Under the pieces are notes generated by a model. It was not told the origin of the DNA, did no database searches, and worked only from the letters and a program-made list of their open reading frames with translations. From Deinococcus seoulensis (GTDB lineage Bacteria > Deinococcota > Deinococci > Deinococcales > Deinococcaceae), in NCBI RefSeq assembly GCF_014648115.1, contig NZ_BMQM01000001.1:62001-126000 (forward strand): DNA of 64,000 bases, in the 5' to 3' direction. The position numbers and the translations under genes were made by a program. This document shows positions 17,463 through 27,250 of the stretch, piece by piece; position 1 is the stretch's first letter, and each line of letters opens with the position of its first letter.

Positions 17463-18472
17463 CCCGCGCCGTCACCCTCACCGAGGTTGCCCGCGAGGCC
17501 GGCGTCTCACCCAGCACCGTCTCCCGCATCCTGAACGGCACCGCCCGTGTCCGCGACGAGAAGGCCAGCCAGGTCCGGCAGGCCATCGAGAAACTCGGGT
17601 ACACGCCCAATACCTTCGCCCGCAGCCTCGCCACCGGCGCGTCCGGCAGCGTGGGCGTCCTGACCCCCGACATCGCCAGCCCCTTCTACAACGACGCCCT
17701 GAGCGGCATCGAGCAGGGCCTGATGGGCAGCGGGTACTCACCCATCATCATCAGCGGCCACTGGCGCACCGCCGAGGAAGAACACGCCGTGGAACTGCTG
17801 CTCAACCGCCGCGTCGAGGGCATGATCATCCTGGGCGGGCAACTGCCGGACCACGACCTGCACGCCCTGTCCGCCCGCCTGCCTGTCGGCGTGCTGGGCC
17901 GCAACATCGACCTGAGCCGCCACGGGGGCGTGTCCCTGAACATGGACAACCGCCAGAGCGCCCGCGACCTGACCAACTACCTGATCGGGCGCGGCCACCG
18001 CGTGATCGGGCACATCAGCGGCCCGCCCGACCACGCCGACGCCCGCGAACGCCTGACCGGGTACCGCGAGGCCCTCGAGGAACGCGGCCTGAAGTACGAC
18101 CCCACCCTGGTCGTGCAGGGCGACTTTCAGGAACCCAGCGGATTGATCGGCATGCAGCGCCTGCTGCAACAGCATTCCGACCTGACGGCCGTGTTCAGCG
18201 CCAACGACCAGATGGCCTACGGCGCACGCCTGGCGCTGTACCGCCTGGGCCTGCGCGTGCCCGAGGACATGTCCCTGGTCGGCTTCGACGACCTGCCCGG
18301 CTCCACGTACGCCACGCCGCCCCTGTCGTCCGTGCGGCAACCCATGGCCGAGATGGGCCGCTGGCTGGCGCACTTCATCCTGGCACGCCTGCGCGGCGAG
18401 ACCACCGAACCCTTCGAGCCGCGCCAGGAACTGATGATGCGTGAATCCGTCGCCAGTCGGCGCGGCCTGTAG
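17459..18472 (+). CDS. LacI-family transcriptional regulator
   Basis: 337 residues. The N-terminal HTH is TLTEVAREAGVSPSTVSRILNGTARV, with hinge YTPNTFARSLATG. The periplasmic-binding-protein-like effector domain has SVGVLTPDIASPFY, VEGMIILGG, GHRVIGHISGPPDHADARERLTGYREAL, FSANDQMAYGARLAL and PEDMSLVGFDDL. The gene lies just before a sugar ABC transporter/GH1 operon whose promoter carries a matching operator, so it is most likely the beta-glucoside repressor of that operon. The effector is unknown. Confidence 0.95.
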   Translation: MTRAVTLTEVAREAGVSPSTVSRILNGTARVRDEKASQVRQAIEKLGYTPNTFARSLATGASGSVGVLTPDIASPFYNDALSGIEQGLMGSGYSPIIISGHWRTAEEEHAVELLLNRRVEGMIILGGQLPDHDLHALSARLPVGVLGRNIDLSRHGGVSLNMDNRQSARDLTNYLIGRGHRVIGHISGPPDHADARERLTGYREALEERGLKYDPTLVVQGDFQEPSGLIGMQRLLQQHSDLTAVFSANDQMAYGARLALYRLGLRVPEDMSLVGFDDLPGSTYATPPLSSVRQPMAEMGRWLAHFILARLRGETTEPFEPRQELMMRESVASRRGL

Positions 18473-18543
18473 AGCGCTGACCGTACCGACCGATCCAGAC
18501 CGATCCGCCCGCACCTGCCCGTACCGGCCTGTGCGGGTTACTC

Positions 18544-18774
18544 ATGATACGGACTCCGATTGAATGGGCTGCGAAGCCCGTTCAATCCGAGCGGATGCGA
18601 GTAGCAGAGAAACGGATTCCGGACGTGGAGCCAACAATCCGGTGGAGTTCCGGATTGTTGGCGAAACAAACGGAATCCGTATGACTCGGGTTGAAAGGTC
18701 TGCCAGAACCGTTCAACCCGAGCGGAGCCGGAGCGGGTTCCGGGTTGTCGGCGAAACAGACGGAGTCCGTGTGA
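18544..18774 (+). repeat. Palindromic repeat family, full copy plus tandem partial copy
   Basis: The full copy (18544-18683) starts TGATACGGACTCCG and ends CGGAATCCGTATGA. Hairpin 1 pairs GATTGAATGGGCT with AAGCCCGTTCAATC. Hairpin 2 pairs CCAACAATCCGG with CCGGATTGTTGG. A second, shortened copy follows (18684-18774): hairpin CTCGGGTTGAA/TTCAACCCGAG, then the end CGGAGTCCGTGTGA. Confidence 0.9.
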
Positions 18775-18804
18775 GGGCTGTGGCGGGGAACACGGACCGG
18801 GCTG

Positions 18805-18836
18805 GATTGTGCTTCGCTGAAAGCGCAATCTTTTTT
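18805..18836 (+). terminator. Strong intrinsic terminator between lacI and the sugar operon
   Basis: GATTGTGCTT pairs with AAGCGCAATC (one G-U pair, short loop) and is followed by six T. It isolates the sugar operon from lacI and repeat transcription. Confidence 0.9.
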
Positions 18837-18927
18837 GTGTGTCGGGCGTATAACGATACAGAGAAGTCCAGAACGCGATTTTTCCACTCTGGTATCGGGG
18901 CGGCGGAACGAACGCATGAATCGCCTC

Positions 18928-18957
18928 TTGACAGCGCTTTCATGGGGCGACTACAGT
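18928..18957 (+). promoter_or_regulatory. Sugar operon promoter with LacI-type operator
   Basis: TTGACA (18928-18933), 18 nt, TACAGT (18952-18957). TGACAGCGCTTTCA (18929-18942) matches the lacI operator at 13 of 14 positions and covers the -35. The leader to the first gene is about 150 nt. Confidence 0.8.
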
Positions 18958-19115
18958 ACGGGTCAAGCAGACCTGTTCCAACCAGAATTCCGGCCACCGA
19001 CGGCCCGGACCTTCACCCACCTGTGGCCGCCCCGCAAGCGACCACCGGAACTGCTGAACCCTGTTGCGCCGCCCCCTCACCCCAAGCACGCACACCCCCA
19101 CCCGGAGGAACCATC

Positions 19116-20378
19116 ATGCGTAACCTGCCCCGACTGACCCTGGCCCTGAGCATCGCCCTGACCGCCGCCCTCGGCAGCGCCAGCGCCCAGAAGACCACCA
19201 TCACCGTCGGCGTGTTCCCCGACCTCGACAGCGTCGTGAAGGCCGCGCTGCCCGGTTTCAACAAGCTCTACCCGAACATCACCGTCAAGATCAACTCGCT
19301 GGCCTACGCTGACCACCACACCGCCCTGACCACCGCGCTCTCCACCGGCAAGGGCGCCAGCGACGTGGTCGCCGTGGACTTCGGGTACGTCGCCCGCTTC
19401 GCGGAAGGCAACGGCCTGGTCGACATCAGCAAGGCCCCCTACAACGCCGGGCAGTTCCGCAGCCAGTTCATTGCCTACACCTACCCGCAGGCCATGACCC
19501 AGGACGGCCGCATGGTCGGCATGCCCACTGACATCGGCCCCGGCGCCATGTTCTACCGCTCGGACATGCTCAAGAAGGCCGGCGTGAGCCCCGCCGCCAT
19601 GAACGCCAGCTGGGAAAGCTACATCAGCAACGGCAAGAAAGTCCTGGCCGCCAACCCCGGCACCTTCCTGATCCCCGACGCCGGCGAGGCCGCCCAGATC
19701 ATCATCCGCACCGGCCTCAAGAGCGGCGAGGGCCTGTACTTCGACAAGAACAACAACGTCCTGGTCGACCCCGCCAACCCCCGCTACGTGCGCGCCTTCA
19801 CCATCGCCAAGCAGATCCGCGACGCGAAACTCGACGCCCGCGCCGGCAGCGCCTTCAGCCCCGAATGGACCACCGCCTTCCAGAAAGGCAACCTCGCCAC
19901 CGAGTTCAGCGGCGCGTGGCTGGTCGGTCACATGCAGAACTGGCTCGCCAAGGACTTCAGCGGCAAGTGGGCCTCGCAGCAACTGCCCGGCAACACCTAC
20001 GCCAGCTGGGGCGGCTCGTTCTACGCCATTCCGCAGCAGAGCCAGCACAAGACCGAAGCCTGGGCGCTCATCAAGTACCTGACCACCAACAAGGACCAGC
20101 AGGTTCTGGCGTTCAAGACCACCGGCGCGTTCCCCGCGCTGCGCGCCGCCGGGAACGACCCCGTCTTCAACGAGGGCGTCCCGTACCTGAACGGCCAGAA
20201 GGCCCGCGTGCTGTGGCGTCAGGCTGCCCTGAAAATCCAGCCGCTGGACGTGAACAAACTCGACCCCATCGCCGAACAGATCGTGAACGACGCCCTGTCC
20301 AGCGTCCTTGACGGCAGCAAGGACATCACGACCGCGCTGACCGACGCCAAGAACCTGATCGCCCGCCGCGCCCGCTGA
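19116..20378 (+). CDS. Carbohydrate ABC transporter substrate-binding protein (family 1)
   Basis: 420 residues with signal peptide NLPRLTLALSIALTAALGSASA. The mature protein binds sugar outside the membrane: TITVGVFPDLDSVVKAALPGFNKLYP, GKGASDVVAVDFGYVARFAEG, AMFYRSDMLKKAG, FSGAWLVGHM, YASWGGSFYAIPQQS. ATG at 19116 has GGAGGAA at 5-nt spacing. It heads an operon with two permeases and a GH1 beta-glucosidase, so cellobiose or another beta-glucoside is the likely ligand. No ATPase gene is present, so a shared MsiK-like ATPase elsewhere is implied. Confidence 0.95.
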   Translation: MRNLPRLTLALSIALTAALGSASAQKTTITVGVFPDLDSVVKAALPGFNKLYPNITVKINSLAYADHHTALTTALSTGKGASDVVAVDFGYVARFAEGNGLVDISKAPYNAGQFRSQFIAYTYPQAMTQDGRMVGMPTDIGPGAMFYRSDMLKKAGVSPAAMNASWESYISNGKKVLAANPGTFLIPDAGEAAQIIIRTGLKSGEGLYFDKNNNVLVDPANPRYVRAFTIAKQIRDAKLDARAGSAFSPEWTTAFQKGNLATEFSGAWLVGHMQNWLAKDFSGKWASQQLPGNTYASWGGSFYAIPQQSQHKTEAWALIKYLTTNKDQQVLAFKTTGAFPALRAAGNDPVFNEGVPYLNGQKARVLWRQAALKIQPLDVNKLDPIAEQIVNDALSSVLDGSKDITTALTDAKNLIARRAR

Positions 20379-20388
20379 CCCCCGGCCC

Positions 20389-20520
20389 GCCTGAACGCAC
20401 GTTCAGGCCACGGGCAGGGCCGGCACCCGCCGGGACGCCCGGCGCACCAGACGGAATTCACCCGACACCCGATCAACGGGGGCAGGTCCGCGCCGCTCAC
20501 CGGGGCCGGACCTGCCCCCG
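20389..20520 (+). other. Two intercistronic hairpins in the sugar operon
   Basis: GCCTGAACG/CGTTCAGGC with a 2-nt loop lies near 20390-20409. A perfect 14-bp stem CGGGGGCAGGTCCG (20477-20490) pairs with CGGACCTGCCCCCG (20507-20520). Neither is followed by a T tract. They may protect the upstream message and lower permease expression, as between malE and malF in enteric bacteria (inference). Confidence 0.6.
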
Positions 20521-20568
20521 CTCCCGCTTTCCCGCCCGCCGGGCCCCGCCGCACTGGAGATCACAGGC

Positions 20569-21540
20569 ATGCAAGCAACCCTGAAATCAGCCAAACCCCG
20601 ACGCAAACCCAGCTGGAGCGACTTCCAGCGGCGGTACGCGCCGTACATCTTCATCAGTCCGTTCTTCATCCTGTTCTTCGCGTTCGGCCTGTTCCCGATC
20701 CTGTTCAACGCCTTCCTGAGCTTCCACCAGTGGCAGCCGGGCACCGGGCTGGGCGACATGAAATTCGTGGGCCTGCGCAACTACACCGACAACCTGACCG
20801 ACCCGACCTTCTGGCTGTCCCTGAAGAACACTGCCATCCTGGCACTCATGTCGGGCCTGCCGCAGCACCTGATCGCCATTCCGCTGGCGTTCGCTATCCA
20901 GGGTGGCCTGCGCCGCATGCAGAACCTCGTGACCGCCGTGTACTTCCTGCCGTACATCACGTCCATCGTGGCGATCTCGGTGATCTTCTTCACGCTGTTC
21001 TCCTGGCAGTACGGCGTGATCAACTCGGTCCTGAACGCCCTGCACGGCCTGCCCCTGATCGGCGCGCTGTTCCCCGCCGAGAAGATCAACTGGCTGGGCG
21101 AGAAAGAGTACGTGCAGAGCGCGGTCGCCATGGTCGTCGTGTGGCGCTACACCGGCTGGAACATGCTGCTGTACCTCAGCGGCCTGCAGGCCATCCCGCG
21201 CGAACTGTACGAGGCGGCCAGCGTGGACGGCGCCACCCGCGCCCAGCAGTTCCGGTACATCACGCTGCCGCTGCTGCGCCCGATCATGTTCATCGCCGTG
21301 ACCCTCAGCCTGATCGGCGGCCTGCAACTGTTCGAGGAGCCGTTCATCCTGACCAACGGCAGCGGCGGCGCCGGACAGGCCGGACTGACCACCGTGATGT
21401 ACATGTACCGCACGTACGCCTCGTACTCGGACGCCGGTGTGGCGGCCGCCATGTCCTGGCTGCTGTTCATCGTGATCGGCGTGCTGACCCTCGTGAACAA
21501 CCGTGCCTTCGGCCGCAGCGGCCTGGCCGGAAGGGACTGA
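20569..21540 (+). CDS. Sugar ABC transporter permease, MalF/LacF type
   Basis: 323 residues with six predicted membrane segments, the first at YIFISPFFILFFAFGLFPILF. The EAA loop is reduced to YEAASVDGATRAQQFRYITLPLLRP, which contacts the ATPase. ATG at 20569. The next permease begins 3 nt after the stop, so the two are co-translated. Confidence 0.95.
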   Translation: MQATLKSAKPRRKPSWSDFQRRYAPYIFISPFFILFFAFGLFPILFNAFLSFHQWQPGTGLGDMKFVGLRNYTDNLTDPTFWLSLKNTAILALMSGLPQHLIAIPLAFAIQGGLRRMQNLVTAVYFLPYITSIVAISVIFFTLFSWQYGVINSVLNALHGLPLIGALFPAEKINWLGEKEYVQSAVAMVVVWRYTGWNMLLYLSGLQAIPRELYEAASVDGATRAQQFRYITLPLLRPIMFIAVTLSLIGGLQLFEEPFILTNGSGGAGQAGLTTVMYMYRTYASYSDAGVAAAMSWLLFIVIGVLTLVNNRAFGRSGLAGRD

Positions 21541-21542
21541 CC

Positions 21543-22421
<879 letters not shown>

Positions 22422-22447
22422 ACCCGCCCCGCCCGCTCCCGCCCCCC

Positions 22448-22500
22448 GCCGCCACACCGCCGCCACACTGCCGCCACACCGCCACCACACCGCCGCCCCA
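22448..22500. repeat. Imperfect tandem repeat of a 12-bp CCGCCGCCACAC unit
   Basis: About four degenerate copies of a C-rich 12-mer lie between the second permease and the GH1 gene, just before the SD of the latter. Slippage here would not change a protein. Confidence 0.7.
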
Positions 22501-22522
22501 CTGTTCCCGCAGGAGCCGCCCC

Positions 22523-23914
22523 ATGACGAACACCATCACCACCGACACTGCCGTATCCGACACTGCCCCATCCGAAACGGCCGCGCCCACTCCCCAGGCC
22601 CGCGCCGCCAGCCTGACCCGCCAGGACTTCCCGGCCGGTTTCCTGTTCGGGGTCGCCACCAGCTCGTACCAGATTGAGGGCGCCGCGCAGGAAGACGGCC
22701 GCAGCCCCAGCATCTGGGACGTGTTCTGCGCCAAACCCGGCCGCATCAGCGACGGCAGCAGCGGCGCCGTCGCCTGCGACCACTACCACCGCTGGGAGCA
22801 GGACCTCGACCTGATCGCCGCGCTGGGCGTCGACGCCTACCGCTTCAGCGTCGCGTGGCCCCGCGTGATCCCCACCGGACGGGGCGCCGTGAACGCCGCC
22901 GGACTGGACTTCTACGAACGCCTGACCGACGGCCTGCTCGCGCGCGGCGTGCAGCCCCACGTCACGCTGTACCACTGGGACCTGCCCGCCGTGTTGCAGG
23001 ACCAGGGCGGCTGGACCAACCGCGACACCGCCCACGCCTTCGCCGAGTACTCGGCGGCCGTCGCGCAGCGCCTCGGGAACCGCGTGGCGAGTTACGCCAC
23101 CCTGAACGAACCGTGGTGCTCGTCGATCCTCAGTTACGAACTCGGGGAGCACGCGCCCGGCACCCGCGACCGCGCCGCCGCCCTGAGCGCCGCGCACCAC
23201 CTGATGCTGGGTCACGGCCTCGCCCTGCCCGAAATCCGCCGCCACGCGCCGCAGTCCCAGGCGGGCATCGTCCTGAACCTCGGCCCGCAGGAAAGCGCCA
23301 GCGACCGCCCCGAGGACATCAGCGCCGCCCGGCACGCCGACGGCCGCTTCAACCGCTGGTTCCTGGACCCCATCCTGCGCGGCGAGTACCCCGCCGACAC
23401 CTGGGCAGAAGTCGGCCCCGACACGCCCCCCGTGCAGCCCGGCGACCTGAAGCTCATCAGCGCCCCCAACGACTTCCTGGGTGTCAACTACTACACGCGC
23501 GGCGTGATCGGCGCGCAGGGCGGCGTGCTGCCCGACGGGGCCAGCGTCACCGACATGGGCTGGGAAATCCACCCGCAGGGCCTGACCGACCTCCTGCTGC
23601 GCCTGAACACCGACTACCCCGGCCTGCCGCCCATCTACATCACCGAGAACGGCGCCGCGTTCCCCGACGAACGCAGCGGCGACCGCGTGCACGACCCGCG
23701 CCGCACCGAGTTCCTCAGCACCCACCTGAACGCCCTGCTGGACGCCAGCCGCGCCGGAGTGGACGTGCGCGGGTACTTCGCGTGGTCCCTGATGGACAAC
23801 TTCGAGTGGGCCTTCGGGTACGAGAAACGCTTCGGGCTGGTGTACGTGGACTACGACACCCAGGAACGCATCCTGAAAGACAGCGCCCTGTGGTACCAGG
23901 CGCTCGTGAAGTAA
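22523..23914 (+). CDS. Glycoside hydrolase family 1 beta-glucosidase
   Basis: 463 residues, a complete GH1 barrel: FLFGVATSSYQIEGA, acid/base Glu in TLNEPW (about residue 196), nucleophile Glu in YITENGAAF (about 375), and ENG/SLMDNFEWAFGYEKRFGLVYVDY near the C-terminus. It has no signal peptide, so it hydrolyses imported beta-glucosides in the cytoplasm. ATG at 22523 has AGGAG at 7-nt spacing. It is last gene of the LacI-controlled operon. Confidence 0.96.
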   Translation: MTNTITTDTAVSDTAPSETAAPTPQARAASLTRQDFPAGFLFGVATSSYQIEGAAQEDGRSPSIWDVFCAKPGRISDGSSGAVACDHYHRWEQDLDLIAALGVDAYRFSVAWPRVIPTGRGAVNAAGLDFYERLTDGLLARGVQPHVTLYHWDLPAVLQDQGGWTNRDTAHAFAEYSAAVAQRLGNRVASYATLNEPWCSSILSYELGEHAPGTRDRAAALSAAHHLMLGHGLALPEIRRHAPQSQAGIVLNLGPQESASDRPEDISAARHADGRFNRWFLDPILRGEYPADTWAEVGPDTPPVQPGDLKLISAPNDFLGVNYYTRGVIGAQGGVLPDGASVTDMGWEIHPQGLTDLLLRLNTDYPGLPPIYITENGAAFPDERSGDRVHDPRRTEFLSTHLNALLDASRAGVDVRGYFAWSLMDNFEWAFGYEKRFGLVYVDYDTQERILKDSALWYQALVK

Positions 23915-23947
23915 CCCGGCGACAGTAACCCGGCGACAGTAACCCGG
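23912..23947. repeat. 14-bp tandem repeat starting at the GH1 stop codon
   Basis: TAACCCGGCGACAG occurs at 23912-23925 and 23926-23939, then a partial unit to 23947. Each unit begins with TAA and the first is the gene stop. 23948-24088 shows no gene. Confidence 0.85.
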
Positions 23948-24088
23948 TAGCGGTGAACGGCGGGCCGCGCAGGTGCTCCCATCCGGGGTGCCGCGCGGCC
24001 CGCACGGCTGTGGTCCGGGCGGCCGGGTGGGGGAGGGCCGGGCATCCTGTCAGGCGCGCGTGAGAGGCAGGCACTAAGCTGGGAGGCG

Positions 24089-24664
24089 ATGCCCGCCCCT
24101 GCCCGCCCCACCGTCCGCCGCGCCCTTCTGCTCCCGCTGCTGGGCCTGCTCGGCTCGGCGCTCCTGAACGTCCAGGCGCTGGACAGCAACTACTACCCCC
24201 GCAAGGCCGGAACCCGCTGGACGTACTCCAGCGGCGAGACGCAGGTCATGGGCGCACCCGTCACGTACCGGGGCGTGCAGGTCGTGCCGGTCAGCCACCA
24301 GTACGGCAGCACCACCTACACCCAGGACCTGCTGGAATTCCGCACGGACGGCAGCGTGTGGCTGCGCGGCGTGAACATCGGCGGGCGCCTGAGCTGGTAC
24401 GCGGCGCCGCTGAACGTGTACCCGCCCGGCCCGCTCAGCCCCGGCATGACCTGGAAAGGCAGCAACGGCAGCGTGCGCACCGTGTCCACCGTGACCGGCG
24501 TGACCCCCCTGAAAACGGCGGGTGGCACCTTCAACGCCCTGACCATCCAGACCGAGACGACCGCCGCCGGGAAGATCAGCGTGCAGAAAACGTACTTCGT
24601 GCCGACCGTGGGCGTCGTGCGCTACGAGACGGCGGACGGCAGCCGCATCGACCTGCTGCGCTGA
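24089..24664 (+). CDS. Secreted protein of unknown function
   Basis: 191 residues. The N-terminal signal peptide (RRALLLPLLGLLGSALLNVQA) precedes a beta-rich mature part beginning YYPRKAGTRWTYSSGE and ending TYFVPTVGVVRYETADGSRIDLL. That layout is common in lipoprotein-like domains of unknown role. There are no catalytic motifs and no cysteine. ATG at 24089 follows TAAGCT by 8 nt. GGGAGG also lies 2 nt away, too close for an SD. Confidence 0.7.
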   Translation: MPAPARPTVRRALLLPLLGLLGSALLNVQALDSNYYPRKAGTRWTYSSGETQVMGAPVTYRGVQVVPVSHQYGSTTYTQDLLEFRTDGSVWLRGVNIGGRLSWYAAPLNVYPPGPLSPGMTWKGSNGSVRTVSTVTGVTPLKTAGGTFNALTIQTETTAAGKISVQKTYFVPTVGVVRYETADGSRIDLLR

Positions 24665-24689
24665 GGCACCCGCCGGAGGTCGGGGCGCG

Positions 24690-25355
24690 TCAGGATTTGC
24701 GGCGGCGCACGCCGTACGTCAGCAGAGACACGTACATGCGGGTGCGGGCGGTCGCGCCGCGCCAGAAGCCACGTTTCTTCTCCTTGACCACCTGCGCCAC
24801 GTTCGGCAGGTCCACGTACGCCCAGCGCGCCCCGGTGACTTTCAGGTGCTGCGTGATGGCCGGTTCCGGCCAGCGTTCCTCACCCAGGCCGGGCACGCCC
24901 AGCAGCCAGTCGCGGCGGCAGGCCCGCTGCCCGCTCAGGTGCGGCGTGAGTTTGTTCCCCCAGTCGGTCACGAACCCGCCGCCCTCGAACACGCCGATAC
25001 TCATGTCCAGCGTGCCGGCCTGCACCGGGTTCAGCAGCGTCTGGAGGTGCGCGGCGCTCAGGCCGGTCAGGTCGGCGTCCAGCATCACCACGAACTCGGC
25101 CTGCGTGGCGTCCAGCGCCGCGCGCAGGGCCGCGCCCTTCCCGCCGTTCTCGGGGAGTTCCACCACGGCCGCGCCTGCCTGCCGCGCCACCTGCGCCGTC
25201 CCGTCACTGCTGCCGTCCGAGGCGACGATCACCTCGTCCGTGAACTGCCGGGCCACCTCCACCACCGCCGCCACGGTGTCCTGCTCGTTGAACGCAGGAA
25301 TCAGGACCGCCACACGGGCCGACGGAGGCAGAGGTGAACGGATCGCCGCAGACAT
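24690..25355 (-). CDS. Family 2 glycosyltransferase
   Basis: 221 residues, a GT-A fold: VAVLIPAFNEQDTVAAVV, EVIVASDGSSDGTAQVA, ELPENGGKGAALRAAL and the metal-binding DxD in VVMLDADLTGL. It resembles short UDP-sugar transferases such as glucosyl-3-phosphoglycerate or dolichyl-type enzymes, but the substrate is unknown and no membrane segment follows. ATG at 25355 stands 7 nt after TACCAT (minus strand, 25363-25368). The frame extends 9 codons upstream through that box, so the longer start is rejected. Confidence 0.88.
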   Translation of the reverse strand: MSAAIRSPLPPSARVAVLIPAFNEQDTVAAVVEVARQFTDEVIVASDGSSDGTAQVARQAGAAVVELPENGGKGAALRAALDATQAEFVVMLDADLTGLSAAHLQTLLNPVQAGTLDMSIGVFEGGGFVTDWGNKLTPHLSGQRACRRDWLLGVPGLGEERWPEPAITQHLKVTGARWAYVDLPNVAQVVKEKKRGFWRGATARTRMYVSLLTYGVRRRKS

Positions 25356-25395
25356 GCTGCCCATGGTAAGCGAAACACACACAGGCGGCCCTTAT

Positions 25396-25424
25396 GCACC
25401 CATGAACTAACGCACCCATGAACT
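25396..25424. repeat. 16-bp tandem duplication
   Basis: GCACCCATGAACT occurs at 25396-25408 and 25412-25424. It is intergenic, between the GT2 promoter and the end of the next gene. Confidence 0.8.
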
Positions 25425-25447
25425 GCGGGGTGTCGTCCGGGGGCCGT

Positions 25448-27250
25448 TCAGTGCGGCGCGGGCGGCGGGTCGTCCAGCAGGTCCGGGCTGATCACGTCGC
25501 CGCTCTCGTCGTGCCCGGCGGCGGCGGCCAGCCACTGCCCGTGCCGGACGAGAATCACGTTCAGGTCCGGCACGCGCACCACCAGCAGGTCCTGCAGGAT
25601 CATGGGCGCGTGACCGGGAATCACGACGGCCAGCTCCGACTTGTAATCCAGTCGCAGCGTCACCGAGCGCGTCCCGGCCTGCAGGGTCAGCGGGTCGTCG
25701 CTCAGCAGGACGCTCAGGAACCCCCCGGTGTCCGGCAGGTCGAAACTGTCGCCGGACACCGGTTCGGACAGCGTCTCGGGACTGCGCAGCGCCACGTGCA
25801 GCGCCTCGTGCAGGCGGCGGCCCAGCACCGGGTGCACGCCCAGCGCGTCGGCCGCCGCGCGGAACACCTGCGCGGCCTGCGTGGTGTCCGCGCGGCCCAG
25901 CCGGACCATCAGGGACTCCACGCCCTTACGCGCGAACGCCATCAGGGCGTCCGGGGTGGCCTCGCGGTACTTGCGGGCCGACGCGCCCTGCAGGGACGGC
26001 AGGTCCAGCGGCGAGCCGCGCAGCAGTTGCGCCGCCGCGCGCGCCATGCGCAGGAACAGGTACTCGCCGCCCGGATCCAACAGCAGCGACACCGCCCGGC
26101 CCAGCGACGCCCGCCGCCCCAGTTCCAGCGCCGCCTGGCTTTCCAGGCGCAGCATCAGGTAATCGCCGCTCACGAACGCCCGCAGTTGCGTGTCGGGCAG
26201 CGTGATGCTCTGCGGGCCGTCCCCGGTGTCCCGCGAGGGCCGCAGCAGCGCCACCTGCCCCGCCACCTGCATCTGCCAGTTCTTCCCGATGGGTTGCCAC
26301 ATCAGGTCCAGGCCGCGCCAGCGGGCCGCCTGCCCGCCACGCAGGTTCACGATCAGCACGTCCGCGCCGTCGTCCGGGGCGCGCATGGCGGTCGCGGGGT
26401 GCCGGGCGTACAGCACGCTGCCGTGCGGCACGGCCCCCAGCGTCGGGGCGGGCGCGGCCGCCATGAGGGGGTCCAGGAAACTGGCGACCAGCCGCGCCGC
26501 CTCGCGGATCGCGGGCCGTTCGCGCGGGTCACGTGCGCGCGGGTACTCGGCTTTCAGGGCGCGGATCAGCTGCTCGCGGGCCTCGGCGCCCAGCGGTTCA
26601 CGCTCGGCGGCCATGATGCGCGCGGCCAGTACGTCCTCGTCCGGGTGGCGCGGGAACGGTTCGCTCTGCGCGCCGGACAGGGCCGTGCGGACCCGCGCGC
26701 GACCCAGCTCGGTCAGCAGCAGGTTCGACAGCGCCCCGGCGAGGTTCTGCACCACTTCCTGGTCGTGCAGGTCCATCAGGGGATCGTTCACGGGCGGCAC
26801 GGCCACGGGTTGCGACCCGGTCGTGGCGGCCCGCTCGGCGTTCTCGGTCACGGTGAACAGCACCCGCAGTTGCGCCAGCGTCGGTTCCCGCTGCCAGCGC
26901 AGCGCCTGCTCGCGCACCAGCCGCGTGGTCTGGTGGTGCCACGCCAGCAGTTGCAGTTCCTCCCAGGCGCGCGACTCATCCGTCTCGGTGGTGGCGGGGG
27001 CCGCCCAGGTGCTCGGCCCGCTGAACGCGGCGCGGGGGTCCACCTCGGGCGGACGGCTGTCTTTCTGGTACGCGCGGTACTGCCGGTCCGCCTCGATCAG
27101 GCGGCGCAGCAGCGTGGGCTCCAGCGACGCCTGCAGCAGTTCCTCACGCAGCAACCCCAGCGACCGCCGCCCGCCGCGCGGCACCCGGCCCGCCAGGGCG
27201 TCCGCGACCTTGTACTCGAACAGTTCGGTCAGTTCCGTCCAGTAGTTCAC
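25448..27250 (-). CDS. Large protein of unknown function
   Basis: 600 residues with no recognised domain, signal peptide or membrane segment. It is mostly charged and helical in its first half (LREELLQASLEPTLLRRLIEADRQYRAYQK). The C-terminal half mixes beta-like segments (DDGADVLIVNLRGG, SVTLRLDYKSELAVVIPG, DLLVVRVPDLNVILVRHG). The GTG start at 27250 has no clear SD or -10 box, so the start is uncertain. It is divergent from the Ser/Thr kinase gene with 182 nt between. A functional link is possible but unproven. Confidence 0.75.
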   Translation of the reverse strand: MNYWTELTELFEYKVADALAGRVPRGGRRSLGLLREELLQASLEPTLLRRLIEADRQYRAYQKDSRPPEVDPRAAFSGPSTWAAPATTETDESRAWEELQLLAWHHQTTRLVREQALRWQREPTLAQLRVLFTVTENAERAATTGSQPVAVPPVNDPLMDLHDQEVVQNLAGALSNLLLTELGRARVRTALSGAQSEPFPRHPDEDVLAARIMAAEREPLGAEAREQLIRALKAEYPRARDPRERPAIREAARLVASFLDPLMAAAPAPTLGAVPHGSVLYARHPATAMRAPDDGADVLIVNLRGGQAARWRGLDLMWQPIGKNWQMQVAGQVALLRPSRDTGDGPQSITLPDTQLRAFVSGDYLMLRLESQAALELGRRASLGRAVSLLLDPGGEYLFLRMARAAAQLLRGSPLDLPSLQGASARKYREATPDALMAFARKGVESLMVRLGRADTTQAAQVFRAAADALGVHPVLGRRLHEALHVALRSPETLSEPVSGDSFDLPDTGGFLSVLLSDDPLTLQAGTRSVTLRLDYKSELAVVIPGHAPMILQDLLVVRVPDLNVILVRHGQWLAAAAGHDESGDVISPDLLDDPPPAPH

